Positions 34,071 to 42,419 of a DNA stretch of 64,000 nucleotides are shown piece after piece. The notes under the pieces are model-generated. The model was given only the letters and a program-made list of their open reading frames with translations, ran no database searches and was not told where the DNA came from. Both the position numbers and the translations under genes were made by a program. Numbering within the stretch: the first letter of the stretch is position 1; every line of letters starts with the position of its first letter. The stretch lies in the NCBI RefSeq assembly GCF_028369105.1, contig NZ_JAQNDO010000001.1:6232501-6296500 (forward strand). The letters run 5' to 3'. Origin of the DNA: Polyangium mundeleinium (GTDB lineage: Bacteria > Myxococcota_A > Polyangia > Polyangiales > Polyangiaceae).

Positions 34071-36824
34071 ATGGTGGGGGCCAACGAGGTCGTCTTTTCC
34101 GATCACGCAGGTGCATTTTCGAAACTCGCGGCGGGCCTTCTGAGCAGCGAGATCGAGCCACGGGACGCGCACCGGCTCACGGTCGAGCTCGTGGCATCGG
34201 CGCTCGGCGCAGACGTGACGCTCGTCTATGGCCTCAGCGGGGATGAGCGCATGCTCGCCGTCTCGGCGCATCGCGGCGCCTCCGAAGCGCTGCTCGCTCG
34301 CATCGGCTCGCTCCCGCTCGAATCGGCGAGCCTGGCAGCCCGGGTGGCGCGCGCGCGGAAGGCCGCGGACGTCGATATCGCAGCCAAGGACGTCCTCGTG
34401 GACCTCCGCGTGGCCGCCGAGCTCGGCTGCGGCCAGCGAGCCCTGGCCGCGCCGCTCGTCTCCGCAGAGCGTCTGCTCGGCGTGCTGGTTTGCTTCACGC
34501 CGCGGGCCGAAAGCGGCCGGGATCGAGCCTTGCCCATGCTCTCGGCGCTCACCGGCTTGATCGCGGCCTCGCTTTCGGCCGCGACCCAGGCGACCCTGGA
34601 GCACGATCGGAGGTACCGGAAGCTCTTCGAGCACGCGCTCGACGGCATCATCGTCACGGACGACGAAGGGCGCCTGGTCGACGTCAATCCGCGCACGTGC
34701 GAGCTGCTCCGCGCGTCGCGGGACGAGCTCTTGCGGCGGACCTGGTTGGATCTCAAGCCCCCCGAGCTCGCGTCCCAGGTCCGGGCGAACTGGTCCCAAT
34801 TCCTCACGACAGGGCGCTGCAACGCCGAGGGACCGTTCCGGCGCGCCGACGGCACGACGTTCGTCGGGGAGGTCACCGCGCAGGCCCATTTCCTTCCGGG
34901 CAGGCACATGGGGATCCTCCGGGACGTCACGGCGCGCAAGCAATCCGAGGAGGCGCTTCGCCGGAGCGAGGAGCGCCTCGCCCGTGCCCAGCGGATCGCC
35001 CACATCGGGAGCTGGGAATGGGACATCGACACGAACGAGGTCGCCTGGTCGGACGAATGCGACCGTCTCTTTGGCCTGCCCCCCGGCGCGGGCAAGATGA
35101 CCTACGAGCAGTTCTTCTCGTTCGTGCACCCGGACGATCACGCGGAGGTGGACGAGGCCGTCCGACGCGCCCTCGGCGGGTCGCTCTCGTTTTCGATCTA
35201 TCACCGCACCCTCGCGCACGACGGGCGGGAGCAAATCGTGCACGCGGAGGGCGACGTCATCCGCGACGAAGCGGGGCACCCGAGCCGGCTCTGCGCGACC
35301 GTGCGGGACGTGACCGAGCAGCGCCGCGCGGAGATGGCGCTCCAGAAAAGCGAGCTCCTCTTCCGGCAGGTGATCGAGACCTTGCCGGTCGGGGTCTGGG
35401 TCTCCGACGAACGCGGCCAGCTCGTCCTGGTCAACCCCGCCGGACGACGCATCTGGGGCGGGGCACGGCTCGTCGGGCCGGAGCAGTTCGACGAATACAA
35501 GGCGTGGTGGGTCGCGACGGGCGAGGAGGTCAAGCCCGACGAATGGGCGCTCAGCCGCGCGCTCCGGAGCGGCGAGGCCGCGCTGAACGATCTCGTCGAA
35601 ATCGAGGCCTTCGACGGCCGCCACAGGCTCGTCCTGAACTCGGCGGCGCCGGTGCGTGATCCGGAGGGACGTATCCTCGGGGCGTTCGTCATCAACGACG
35701 ACGTGACCGAGCAGCGGCGGCTCGAGGCGGAGCGCGAACAGCTCGTGGATGCCCTCTCGACCGAGCGACGCTGGCTCCAGACCGTGATCGACAGCTCGCC
35801 CATCGGGATCGTGCTCTGCGAGCTGGAAAAGGGGGCGCGGTTCGTGATGAACCGGAGGGCCGAGGAGCTGCTCGGCGTGACCGAGCCGATCGAGGACGTG
35901 CTCGGCCTGATGCGGCAGCGGGTCCACCTGCCGGACGGCTCGAAGGTGCCTCACGAGGATCTCTCGATCGAGCGGGGCCTGCGTGGCCAGATGGTGACCG
36001 GACGGGAGCTGCTCCTCCGGGTCCCGGGCAAACCCGACGTGCCGATTTTGACGAGCGCGTCTCCCATTCGCGGCGAGGGGGGCCAAACGCTCGGGGCCGT
36101 CGTGACCTACGAGGACATCACGTCTCTGAAGGAGCTCGAACGATTGCAGCAGGAATGGACGAGCATGGTGGCCCACGACCTGTGCCACCCCGTCACGACC
36201 ATCAAGACCCTCGCGGGGATGGTCACGCGCTCCTCGGCCGACCCCACGGCGCGCTACCGCGCCACACGGATTGTCGACAGCGCGGAGCGGCTCGGGCGGA
36301 TGATCGGCGATCTGCTCGATCTCTCACGGATCGAGGCCCGCCGGCTTTCGCTCGTGCGCGCGCCGACGGATGTCTCGGCGCTGCTCGCGCACGTCATCGA
36401 GGCGAACGAGGCCCGCGAGCGCGTCACGCTCGTGATCCGCGGCGAGCTGCCCGTGGTCTCCATCGATGCGCAGCGGATCGAGCAGGTCGTGGAAAACCTC
36501 CTCTCGAATGCGTTCAAATACGGCGCGCCCGAGACGCCGATCGAGATCGTCGCGCAAGCGCGCGGCGGGGAGGTCGTGGTGATGGTGCGCAATCAGGGGC
36601 CGGGGATCACCGCCGAGGACTTGCGGGCCTTGTTCGAGCGGTTCCAGCGGGGGCGCGCGCGCGGCGGCGCGATCAAGGGGCTCGGGCTCGGGCTTTACAT
36701 CGTGCGGGGCCTCGTGGAGGCGCACGGAGGGCGGGTCGTCGCCGAGAGCGTGCCCGGCGAGATCACGACGTTCTCGTTTTCCTTGCCCGTCGTGATGCGG
36801 CCCGAGGGCGCGGAGGCAGACTGA
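34071..36824 (+). CDS. GAF/multi-PAS sensor histidine kinase (paralogue 2)
   Basis: A 917-aa cytoplasmic kinase. An N-terminal GAF-like domain (about 10-165; VELVASALGADVTLVYGL, LAAPLVSAERLLGVLVCF) precedes four PAS modules and the same HisKA/HATPase core as its upstream neighbour, to which most of the protein aligns closely. The phospho-acceptor is His702 in MVAHDLCHPVTTI, where paralogue 1 has DLRQP. N-, G1- and G2-boxes are intact. The ATG at 34071 is preferred; an open frame extends upstream without homology to the neighbour. The pair looks like a tandem duplication in which one copy gained (or the other lost) the GAF domain. Confidence 0.93.
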   Translation: MVGANEVVFSDHAGAFSKLAAGLLSSEIEPRDAHRLTVELVASALGADVTLVYGLSGDERMLAVSAHRGASEALLARIGSLPLESASLAARVARARKAADVDIAAKDVLVDLRVAAELGCGQRALAAPLVSAERLLGVLVCFTPRAESGRDRALPMLSALTGLIAASLSAATQATLEHDRRYRKLFEHALDGIIVTDDEGRLVDVNPRTCELLRASRDELLRRTWLDLKPPELASQVRANWSQFLTTGRCNAEGPFRRADGTTFVGEVTAQAHFLPGRHMGILRDVTARKQSEEALRRSEERLARAQRIAHIGSWEWDIDTNEVAWSDECDRLFGLPPGAGKMTYEQFFSFVHPDDHAEVDEAVRRALGGSLSFSIYHRTLAHDGREQIVHAEGDVIRDEAGHPSRLCATVRDVTEQRRAEMALQKSELLFRQVIETLPVGVWVSDERGQLVLVNPAGRRIWGGARLVGPEQFDEYKAWWVATGEEVKPDEWALSRALRSGEAALNDLVEIEAFDGRHRLVLNSAAPVRDPEGRILGAFVINDDVTEQRRLEAEREQLVDALSTERRWLQTVIDSSPIGIVLCELEKGARFVMNRRAEELLGVTEPIEDVLGLMRQRVHLPDGSKVPHEDLSIERGLRGQMVTGRELLLRVPGKPDVPILTSASPIRGEGGQTLGAVVTYEDITSLKELERLQQEWTSMVAHDLCHPVTTIKTLAGMVTRSSADPTARYRATRIVDSAERLGRMIGDLLDLSRIEARRLSLVRAPTDVSALLAHVIEANEARERVTLVIRGELPVVSIDAQRIEQVVENLLSNAFKYGAPETPIEIVAQARGGEVVVMVRNQGPGITAEDLRALFERFQRGRARGGAIKGLGLGLYIVRGLVEAHGGRVVAESVPGEITTFSFSLPVVMRPEGAEAD

Positions 36825-36843
36825 CGGGCGCGGCCGCGGAGGT

Positions 36844-38652
36844 TCAGAGCCGGGTGGCCATTCGCTCGACGAGCGCCTGGACGACGGGCCGATACGCGTA
36901 ATCCGGCGCGGTCGGGTCCACGATCTGGGTCGGGCAGATCGAGGTGAGCACGCCCTGGTCGCCCACGCCCTCGATGACGCGCATCGTGCGGGGGCTCGGA
37001 TAGGCCTTGGCCGCGACCTGCATCGTCCGCGCGCCGCCGTTGCTCGGGTTCGGCGCGCAGAGGGGGCTGTCGTTGGCCGGGTCGCTGCAATCACACGCGA
37101 ACAGCGATTGATCGCTGCAATCGCGCGGCGTGGGCAGGGGGAAGGTGCAGGCGAATTGCAGGTCGTCCTGGTCCCCGATGGTGCGGTCGCCCCCGTTGAT
37201 GGCGTTGCCGGCCGGGACGCCCGCGCGCTTCTCGAAGGACTCGATCATGTACGGGTTCGTCGGCGCCGTGTTCGTCGCGGGATTGCCGAGGAGGGCGTCC
37301 CAGGTCCCGCTCTGCGCGAGCTCCGCCGCGTTCTTGTAGCCGGCCGCGGGGTTCGACGGATCCCGCGCGAGGTCCTGCCAGGGCACGCCGACGATGCCGG
37401 CCACGAAGACGAGCCCCGGATCGCGGACGGTCGTGATTTCGTCGCTCGGATCGAGGTCGGAGAAGATGGGATTCGGGACGACGTCGCCCGCGCGCGTCGT
37501 GACCGTGGGCTGGGTCAGGGCGTTGATGTATCGATCCACCGGGTAAAGGAAATCGATCCCGAAGCGGCGCTTCTGGTCGAAGCAACGCAGGTTGGGCTGG
37601 TCGTCCACCTGGTTCAGCAGGGCGACCTGCCCCGAGGGATCGAAGCAGGTCGGATCCACGGGGCAATCGCCGGGATCCTGGCCGCACGACTTGCAGCACA
37701 CGTCGTTCGGGTCGGTCGCGCATTCGCTGCGCGGCCGCGGCATACGCAGCGCGATCCCGCCCGCCATGCGTTGCTGCGCGGCGAGGTAGTACGAGCCCCC
37801 CTCCTGGATGGAGCAGTCGTTCTCGTCGGTGAGCGTCAGGATCACGAGCATCGAATCGGGTCGGAGGAAATCGCGGCGCTGCGCGAGCAACGCCACGTCG
37901 ACGCCCTGGGGCGTGGCCTCCCCGTCGATGACGCTGATCGTCTGGTAAGGCTCGGGGTCGACGAGGAACCGATACCAGCTCTCGAGCTGCGACTCGTATC
38001 CGCAGCCGATCTGCCCGGCGCCGAGGATCAGATCCGAGAGGTTTTGCGCGAGCTCGTTCGGATCACTCGTCCCCGGCGGCGAGAGCGCGCCCGTGGGATC
38101 CCAGGCGAGGAAGCCCCTGTCCTCATAGGTCGGCGCATCCATGCCGCCGCATTGATCGATGCGCGTGAGCAGGTGGCCCTTGTCGTTGTTCGTCACGTTG
38201 GGGTTCGGGGCGCAGGTCGCCTCGCTGTTGACGACGTCCGGGCAAGCGTCGGAGCCGTGGCCGCCGAGGCTCGAGCTGATCACGCCGATGTGGATGTCGG
38301 TGACGGGCACGTGCCGGCGCACGAGGCCCGCAGGGCAGGGATCGAGCGGGCTCGACGGCGTCGTTCCGAGGACGCCGTTCGCGTCGACGCAGGGCGGGTT
38401 CGCCAGCGATTGCACGAGGTCCTGCGTCGCGCGCGAGAGGATCTCCTGCTTGTCGGCCATGGACCGCGAGTTGTCCACGACAAGCAGAATGTCGAGTTTG
38501 TCCGCTTTGAGGAGCGGCCCGTTGTTCCCGTCGCCGCCGCTGCCGCCGTCGCCGCCGCTGCCGCCCACGTTGACGACGCCTTGGCACGCGACGACCGTCG
38601 CGCCGAGGCCGAGGACACACGAAACCCACGCCATCGCAGATCGCTGGCTCAT
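36844..38652 (-). CDS. VWA-domain lipoprotein
   Basis: A 602-aa secreted protein. The signal ends in the lipobox TVVAC (Cys23), followed by a Gly/Asp linker. A von Willebrand A domain begins at about 52 with LDILLVVDNSRSM; DNSRS (60-64) is the MIDAS metal-binding motif, and ILTLTDENDCS provides a further acidic loop. Cys-rich segments (CCKSCGQDPGDCPVDPTC) lie in the C-terminal half. The SD AAAGGAG precedes the ATG. VWA lipoproteins in myxobacteria are probable surface adhesins or scaffolds. It is downstream of the ECF-sigma cluster and could belong to its transcript, though a 113-bp gap separates them. Convergent with kinase paralogue 2 (19-bp gap). Confidence 0.88.
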   Translation of the reverse strand: MSQRSAMAWVSCVLGLGATVVACQGVVNVGGSGGDGGSGGDGNNGPLLKADKLDILLVVDNSRSMADKQEILSRATQDLVQSLANPPCVDANGVLGTTPSSPLDPCPAGLVRRHVPVTDIHIGVISSSLGGHGSDACPDVVNSEATCAPNPNVTNNDKGHLLTRIDQCGGMDAPTYEDRGFLAWDPTGALSPPGTSDPNELAQNLSDLILGAGQIGCGYESQLESWYRFLVDPEPYQTISVIDGEATPQGVDVALLAQRRDFLRPDSMLVILTLTDENDCSIQEGGSYYLAAQQRMAGGIALRMPRPRSECATDPNDVCCKSCGQDPGDCPVDPTCFDPSGQVALLNQVDDQPNLRCFDQKRRFGIDFLYPVDRYINALTQPTVTTRAGDVVPNPIFSDLDPSDEITTVRDPGLVFVAGIVGVPWQDLARDPSNPAAGYKNAAELAQSGTWDALLGNPATNTAPTNPYMIESFEKRAGVPAGNAINGGDRTIGDQDDLQFACTFPLPTPRDCSDQSLFACDCSDPANDSPLCAPNPSNGGARTMQVAAKAYPSPRTMRVIEGVGDQGVLTSICPTQIVDPTAPDYAYRPVVQALVERMATRL

Positions 38653-38765
38653 TGCATTCTCCTTTGCACGCGGCGCCGCCGGACACCGGCCGGCACCAGG
38701 TTCGTTGCGAGGTGGGTGGCGCGCGGCGCCGGGCGCCATTTCAAAAAAGACGCGCCTTGTGGTTT

Positions 38766-39632
38766 TTATCGGAGGAAGCCACGAATCTTCGTGGCGTGGG
38801 GGCTCGTCGGGTGGGCGCGCAGGAACGCGGCGGCGCGCTCCGAAGCGGCGGCGCTCTGACCGGCCCGGGCGAGGGCCTCGATCGCCAGCGCCTCGCGCTC
38901 CTGCGCGAGGGTGCCGCTCGGGAAACGGTCGCCCACGGCTTCGAGCTTCTGGAAGGCGCCGGCCGTGTCGCCGGCCCGGAGCGCCGCGCGCGCATCGCCG
39001 AGCGCCGTGCGCTCCTCGCGGAGACGGCTGGCCCGCTCGGCGCGCGTGGCCTCCGGCTCGACGCTCGCCGAAGGGGCCGGAGACGCTTTCGGGGACACAC
39101 TCGCCGCGGGGAGGGCGCTCGCGGCGCGGCGCGGCGCGGCGCTCTTCGGCGCCTCGTCCACGGCGACGGGCGCCGGCGTCGGCGCGGCTTCGGCCGGCGG
39201 AACGTCTGGCTCCGGCGCGCGGGGCGCCTCGATCGCGGCTTCCGCCGTCGGATTCGCCCTCGGCGTAGCCGGCGGGGCCTCCTTCGCCGGGACGATCACG
39301 GCGATGGCGCCCGCGACGATCGTCGTGCCCAGGAGCCCGACGACGATCGCTTTCGTGGCGCCGACCACCCCCGTCGCGCTCGCCGTCGACGCGCCCGCCG
39401 TCGCCGCCGGGGCAGGTGCGCCCACGGGCGCGCCCGTGCCCCCTGCAGAACCGCCGTCGCCTCCGCCGCCGTCTCCGCCCCCTCCACCCGGACCGATCTG
39501 GGCGCTCAGCGCGGCCCAGATCGCGTCCTCGGCGCCGGCCGGCGGTTTCATGTCGAGCCCGGCGCGAAGGAGCGCGCGCTCGTGGGGCGCGGCGTCGGCG
39601 CCTTCCTCCATCCATCGCTTGGGGTCGCTCAT
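38766..39632 (-). CDS. Membrane protein coupled to the ECF sigma factor; putative anti-sigma
   Basis: A 288-aa protein. A short cytoplasmic N-terminus (about 1-95; RWMEEGADAAPHERALLRAG) is followed by Gly/Ala linkers, one transmembrane helix (about 95-115), a long Ala/Pro-rich periplasmic stretch and a helical TPR-like C-terminus (residues about 205-285). Its ATGA start overlaps the sigma factor stop, so synthesis is coupled, as for many sigma/anti-sigma pairs. The N-terminus lacks the zinc-finger HxxxCxxC of classic anti-sigma factors. Anti-sigma function is therefore inferred from position and topology only. Confidence 0.65.
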   Translation of the reverse strand: MSDPKRWMEEGADAAPHERALLRAGLDMKPPAGAEDAIWAALSAQIGPGGGGGDGGGGDGGSAGGTGAPVGAPAPAATAGASTASATGVVGATKAIVVGLLGTTIVAGAIAVIVPAKEAPPATPRANPTAEAAIEAPRAPEPDVPPAEAAPTPAPVAVDEAPKSAAPRRAASALPAASVSPKASPAPSASVEPEATRAERASRLREERTALGDARAALRAGDTAGAFQKLEAVGDRFPSGTLAQEREALAIEALARAGQSAAASERAAAFLRAHPTSPHATKIRGFLR

Positions 39633-40204
39633 CGCTTCCCTCCTGCCTGCGTCGTGAGAACGCTGCCCGGGATCGTCGGGGCGGGGGTCACGTAAAACCG
39701 GTCCCGCGCCTGGGTGCGCGCGGCTCCGCGCCGGAACGCCTCGCGGGCGAGCCGGAGCCGCGAGTATACGGTGCCCAGCGGCAGATCGAGGGTCTGCGCG
39801 ATGTCCTCGCCCGTCATCCCTTCGAGCTCGAAGAGCGTGAACACCGCGCGTTGATCGAGCGGCAGCTCGTCGAGCAGCGCTTCGAGCTGCGCCAGCCCTT
39901 GCCGCCGCTCGGCCTCCGCGGCGACGTCGGCGCGCTCGTCGGGCGTGTCGAGCAAGGGCGCGTCGCCGCCGTCGCGCCGGGCGGCGACGCGGGCCGCCTT
40001 GCGCCGATCGCCGGCGATGCGGAAGCAGATGCCGAAGATCCAGGTGCTCACCTTCGATCGTCCCTCGAACTCCGGCAGCCGCCGATGCACCACGAGAAAC
40101 ACGTCCTGCACGGCGTCGGGCAGGTCGCTCTCGCGGATCCCGAGGCGGCGCAGGGAGCGCCAGACGAACGGAAAATGCTCGTCGTAGAGCTGCCGGAAGT
40201 TCAT
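39629..40204 (-). CDS. ECF-type RNA polymerase sigma factor
   Basis: A 191-aa protein with sigma region 2 (YDEHFPFVWRSLRRLGIRESDLPDAVQDVFLVVHR, broken by DAVQDVF, the region-2 core contact) and region 4 (LDQRAVFTLFELEGMTGEDIAQTLDLPLGTVYSRLRLAREAF, with helix-turn-helix GTVYSRL). It lacks regions 1 and 3, as in ECF factors. The ATG at 40204 is used; the longer upstream frame is antisense to the neighbour. It lies 58 bp after an outer-membrane-type protein gene and overlaps the putative anti-sigma gene by 4 bp. Confidence 0.93.
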   Translation of the reverse strand: MNFRQLYDEHFPFVWRSLRRLGIRESDLPDAVQDVFLVVHRRLPEFEGRSKVSTWIFGICFRIAGDRRKAARVAARRDGGDAPLLDTPDERADVAAEAERRQGLAQLEALLDELPLDQRAVFTLFELEGMTGEDIAQTLDLPLGTVYSRLRLAREAFRRGAARTQARDRFYVTPAPTIPGSVLTTQAGGKR

Positions 40205-40262
40205 GAAGGGAGCGCGTCCGCGGTCATGGCCCTGGCTGGGTGGAGGCAGGGGCCGTTTGCCA

Positions 40263-41327
40263 TCACGGAATCGTGAACCGGAGGCCGGCGCCGAAAAACC
40301 CGCCCACGAGCGCTGGCTGGAAGACAGTGACGGGGGTGGTCGGGGCGGCGGAGCCCGCGCTGGTGGGCACATCGACGGTAAACGACTGCGAGAGGACCGG
40401 GACGGCCACGCCGAGGCGGACGGACCAGCCGAGGCGGCCGACGATGGGTCCTTCGACGAGCCCGGTGCCGCCGAGGGCGATCCAGGGGCGGGTGCCCTCG
40501 CGGTTGACCTCGAAGCCGCGACCTTCGCCATGCACGGCGCCGAGAAAAGACTGGGCGCACAAGGAGAGGCGCACGCCGCCCCGCGGGCCCAGGACGGCGC
40601 CGCAGCCCCGCGCGGTGGCCACGACGAGCCAGAGGTGGACCTGACCGGGCGCGACGTCGAGGGTGGTCCCGGGGAGGCCGAGGACGCCGATGCCAAAGGA
40701 GGCGACGCGGAGGCGAAGAGCGGCCTCGCCGCTGACGGCCGGGGAACCAGGTGTGAGGAATCCAGCCGTTGTGGCGACGCCGAGCTCAAAAGAGACGTCC
40801 CAGGGGGCAGGACGCGGCGGAAGCGGGGGCAGAGGCGGCGGCGGTGGCGGCGGCGGCGGCGGCGGCGGCGGTGGGGGCGGCGGCGGCGGTGGTGGTGATG
40901 GTGATGGTGGTGGCGCCGCCGCCGGCTCGCTGTCGAGCAGGATGGCCAGGGTCAGGGCGAGCGCGTCGGCCAGCTCGGCGCAGGTGGAGCCCGGGTCGGA
41001 GAGCTGCCTCGTGAGGTCGCCGGCCTGGAGCGTCGCGGCGTAGCCGTCCTCCGAGCGGAGAACCCGCACCTCGTAGACCGGGGCCGACGGGTCTTCGCCC
41101 GCCGGGTCGAGCGCGGGGCGCTGCATCTGGCGCTCCACGGCCGCGGCGAGGGTGGCTGCATCGGGGCAATCGGCCGCTTCGGGCGTACGGTCGACCACGA
41201 GGCGGGGCAAAGAAGCCGCGGAGGCCCGGGAGACGGCCGCGAGCGTTGCAAAGAGCGCGAACGCCAGGGGCAGGGAAGGCGAGCAGCGGCGCGAGGGGGA
41301 CGTGGCGGAGCCCAAGGCGGGCGCCAT
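40263..41327 (-). CDS. Secreted protein with poly-proline linker, probable outer-membrane beta protein
   Basis: A 354-aa protein with a signal peptide (about 1-37, ending SRASA). An N-terminal domain (about 38-135) includes DCPDAATLAAAVERQM and AGDLTRQLSDPGSTCAELADALALTLAILLD, a pattern seen in myxobacterial envelope proteins. A run of about 27 residues that is almost entirely proline follows (encoded by GGC/GGT repeats on the plus strand, 40830-40915). The C-terminal ~170 residues alternate short amphipathic strands and end in Phe-Thr-Ile-Pro, like a small outer-membrane barrel. The poly-Pro linker may span the periplasm. Upstream of, and probably co-transcribed with, the ECF sigma gene. Confidence 0.7.
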   Translation of the reverse strand: MAPALGSATSPSRRCSPSLPLAFALFATLAAVSRASAASLPRLVVDRTPEAADCPDAATLAAAVERQMQRPALDPAGEDPSAPVYEVRVLRSEDGYAATLQAGDLTRQLSDPGSTCAELADALALTLAILLDSEPAAAPPPSPSPPPPPPPPPPPPPPPPPPPPPLPPLPPRPAPWDVSFELGVATTAGFLTPGSPAVSGEAALRLRVASFGIGVLGLPGTTLDVAPGQVHLWLVVATARGCGAVLGPRGGVRLSLCAQSFLGAVHGEGRGFEVNREGTRPWIALGGTGLVEGPIVGRLGWSVRLGVAVPVLSQSFTVDVPTSAGSAAPTTPVTVFQPALVGGFFGAGLRFTIP

Positions 41328-41423
41328 GGTAGACGAAATCCGCGACAGGTCAGCCCGCGCGCAAAGAATCCGGAGACGGGGCATTTTTGTGCGCGGAGGC
41401 AAAGGGGGCCTATCCTGCGCGTC

Positions 41424-42389
41424 ATGACCGCGAGGGATCCGCTGAAGATCGCCATCCTCGACGACTACCTGCGCGTCTCGCAGGGCCTCGCCGACTGGAG
41501 TCGCCTGCCGCCCGGGAGCGAGCTCGTCGTGTTCGATCGGCCCTTCCCCGATCGGGACGCGCTGCTCGCCGCGCTGCGCCCCTTCGACGTCGTCGTCCTC
41601 ATGCGGGAGCGGACGCCGTTCCCGGCCGCCGTGATCGAAGCGCTCCCGAACCTGCGGCTTTTGGTCACGACGGGCGGTCGCAACGCGGCGATCGACCTCG
41701 CGGCCTGCCGCGCGCGGAGCATCCCCGTCTCGGGCACGGGCGGGGTCGGCACGCCGACGGCCGAGCTCACCTGGGGCCTGATCCTGGCGCTCGTGAAGCG
41801 CATCCCAGCGGAGGACCGGGCCCTCCGCGCGGGCACCTGGCAGACGGGGCTGACCGAGGGCCTCGCCGGCAAACGCCTCGGCCTCGTGGGACTCGGAAAA
41901 CTAGGCACCCAGGTCGCGCGCGTGGGACTTGCGTTCGGGATGGAGGTCGTGGCGTGGAGCCAGAACCTCGACGACACGCGCGCCGCGGCCGCAGGGGCGA
42001 AGCGCGTGGACAAAACCGAGCTCTTCGCGACCTCGGACGTCGTGAGCCTGCACCTCGTGCTCGGCGAGCGGACGCGCGGGATCGTCGGCGTGGACGCGCT
42101 CTCCGCCATGAAACCCTCGGCGTTTTTCGTCAACACCTCGCGCGCGGGCCTCGTGGACATGGACGCGCTGCTCGCCGCGCTGCAAGCGCGCCGCCTCGCC
42201 GGCGCCGGGCTCGACGTGTTCCCGGAAGAACCCTTGCCGGCGGACCACCCGCTCTGCGCCTTGCCCCACGTCGTGCTGACGCCGCACCTCGGGTACGTGA
42301 CGCGGGAAAACTTCACCGTGTTTTACCAGGACGCCCTGGACGACATCCTCGCCTGGCACAGCGGCGCGCCCGTCCGACTCCTGACCTGA
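41424..42389 (+). CDS. D-2-hydroxyacid dehydrogenase
   Basis: A 321-aa NAD(P)-dependent enzyme reducing 2-keto acids to D-2-hydroxy acids or the reverse. The cofactor motif GLGKLG lies at 156-161. Catalytic residues are Arg240 in NTSRAGLVD, Glu269 in DVFPEEPLP and His288 in LTPHLGYVT. The substrate-binding TTGGRNAAIDL and GTPTAELTWGLIL segments match the family. The exact acid cannot be told. It stands as a single gene, divergent from the poly-Pro protein. Confidence 0.92.
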   Translation: MTARDPLKIAILDDYLRVSQGLADWSRLPPGSELVVFDRPFPDRDALLAALRPFDVVVLMRERTPFPAAVIEALPNLRLLVTTGGRNAAIDLAACRARSIPVSGTGGVGTPTAELTWGLILALVKRIPAEDRALRAGTWQTGLTEGLAGKRLGLVGLGKLGTQVARVGLAFGMEVVAWSQNLDDTRAAAAGAKRVDKTELFATSDVVSLHLVLGERTRGIVGVDALSAMKPSAFFVNTSRAGLVDMDALLAALQARRLAGAGLDVFPEEPLPADHPLCALPHVVLTPHLGYVTRENFTVFYQDALDDILAWHSGAPVRLLT

Positions 42390-42419
42390 CACCACCTGCC
42401 AAACGCGTAGGATAGGCGC

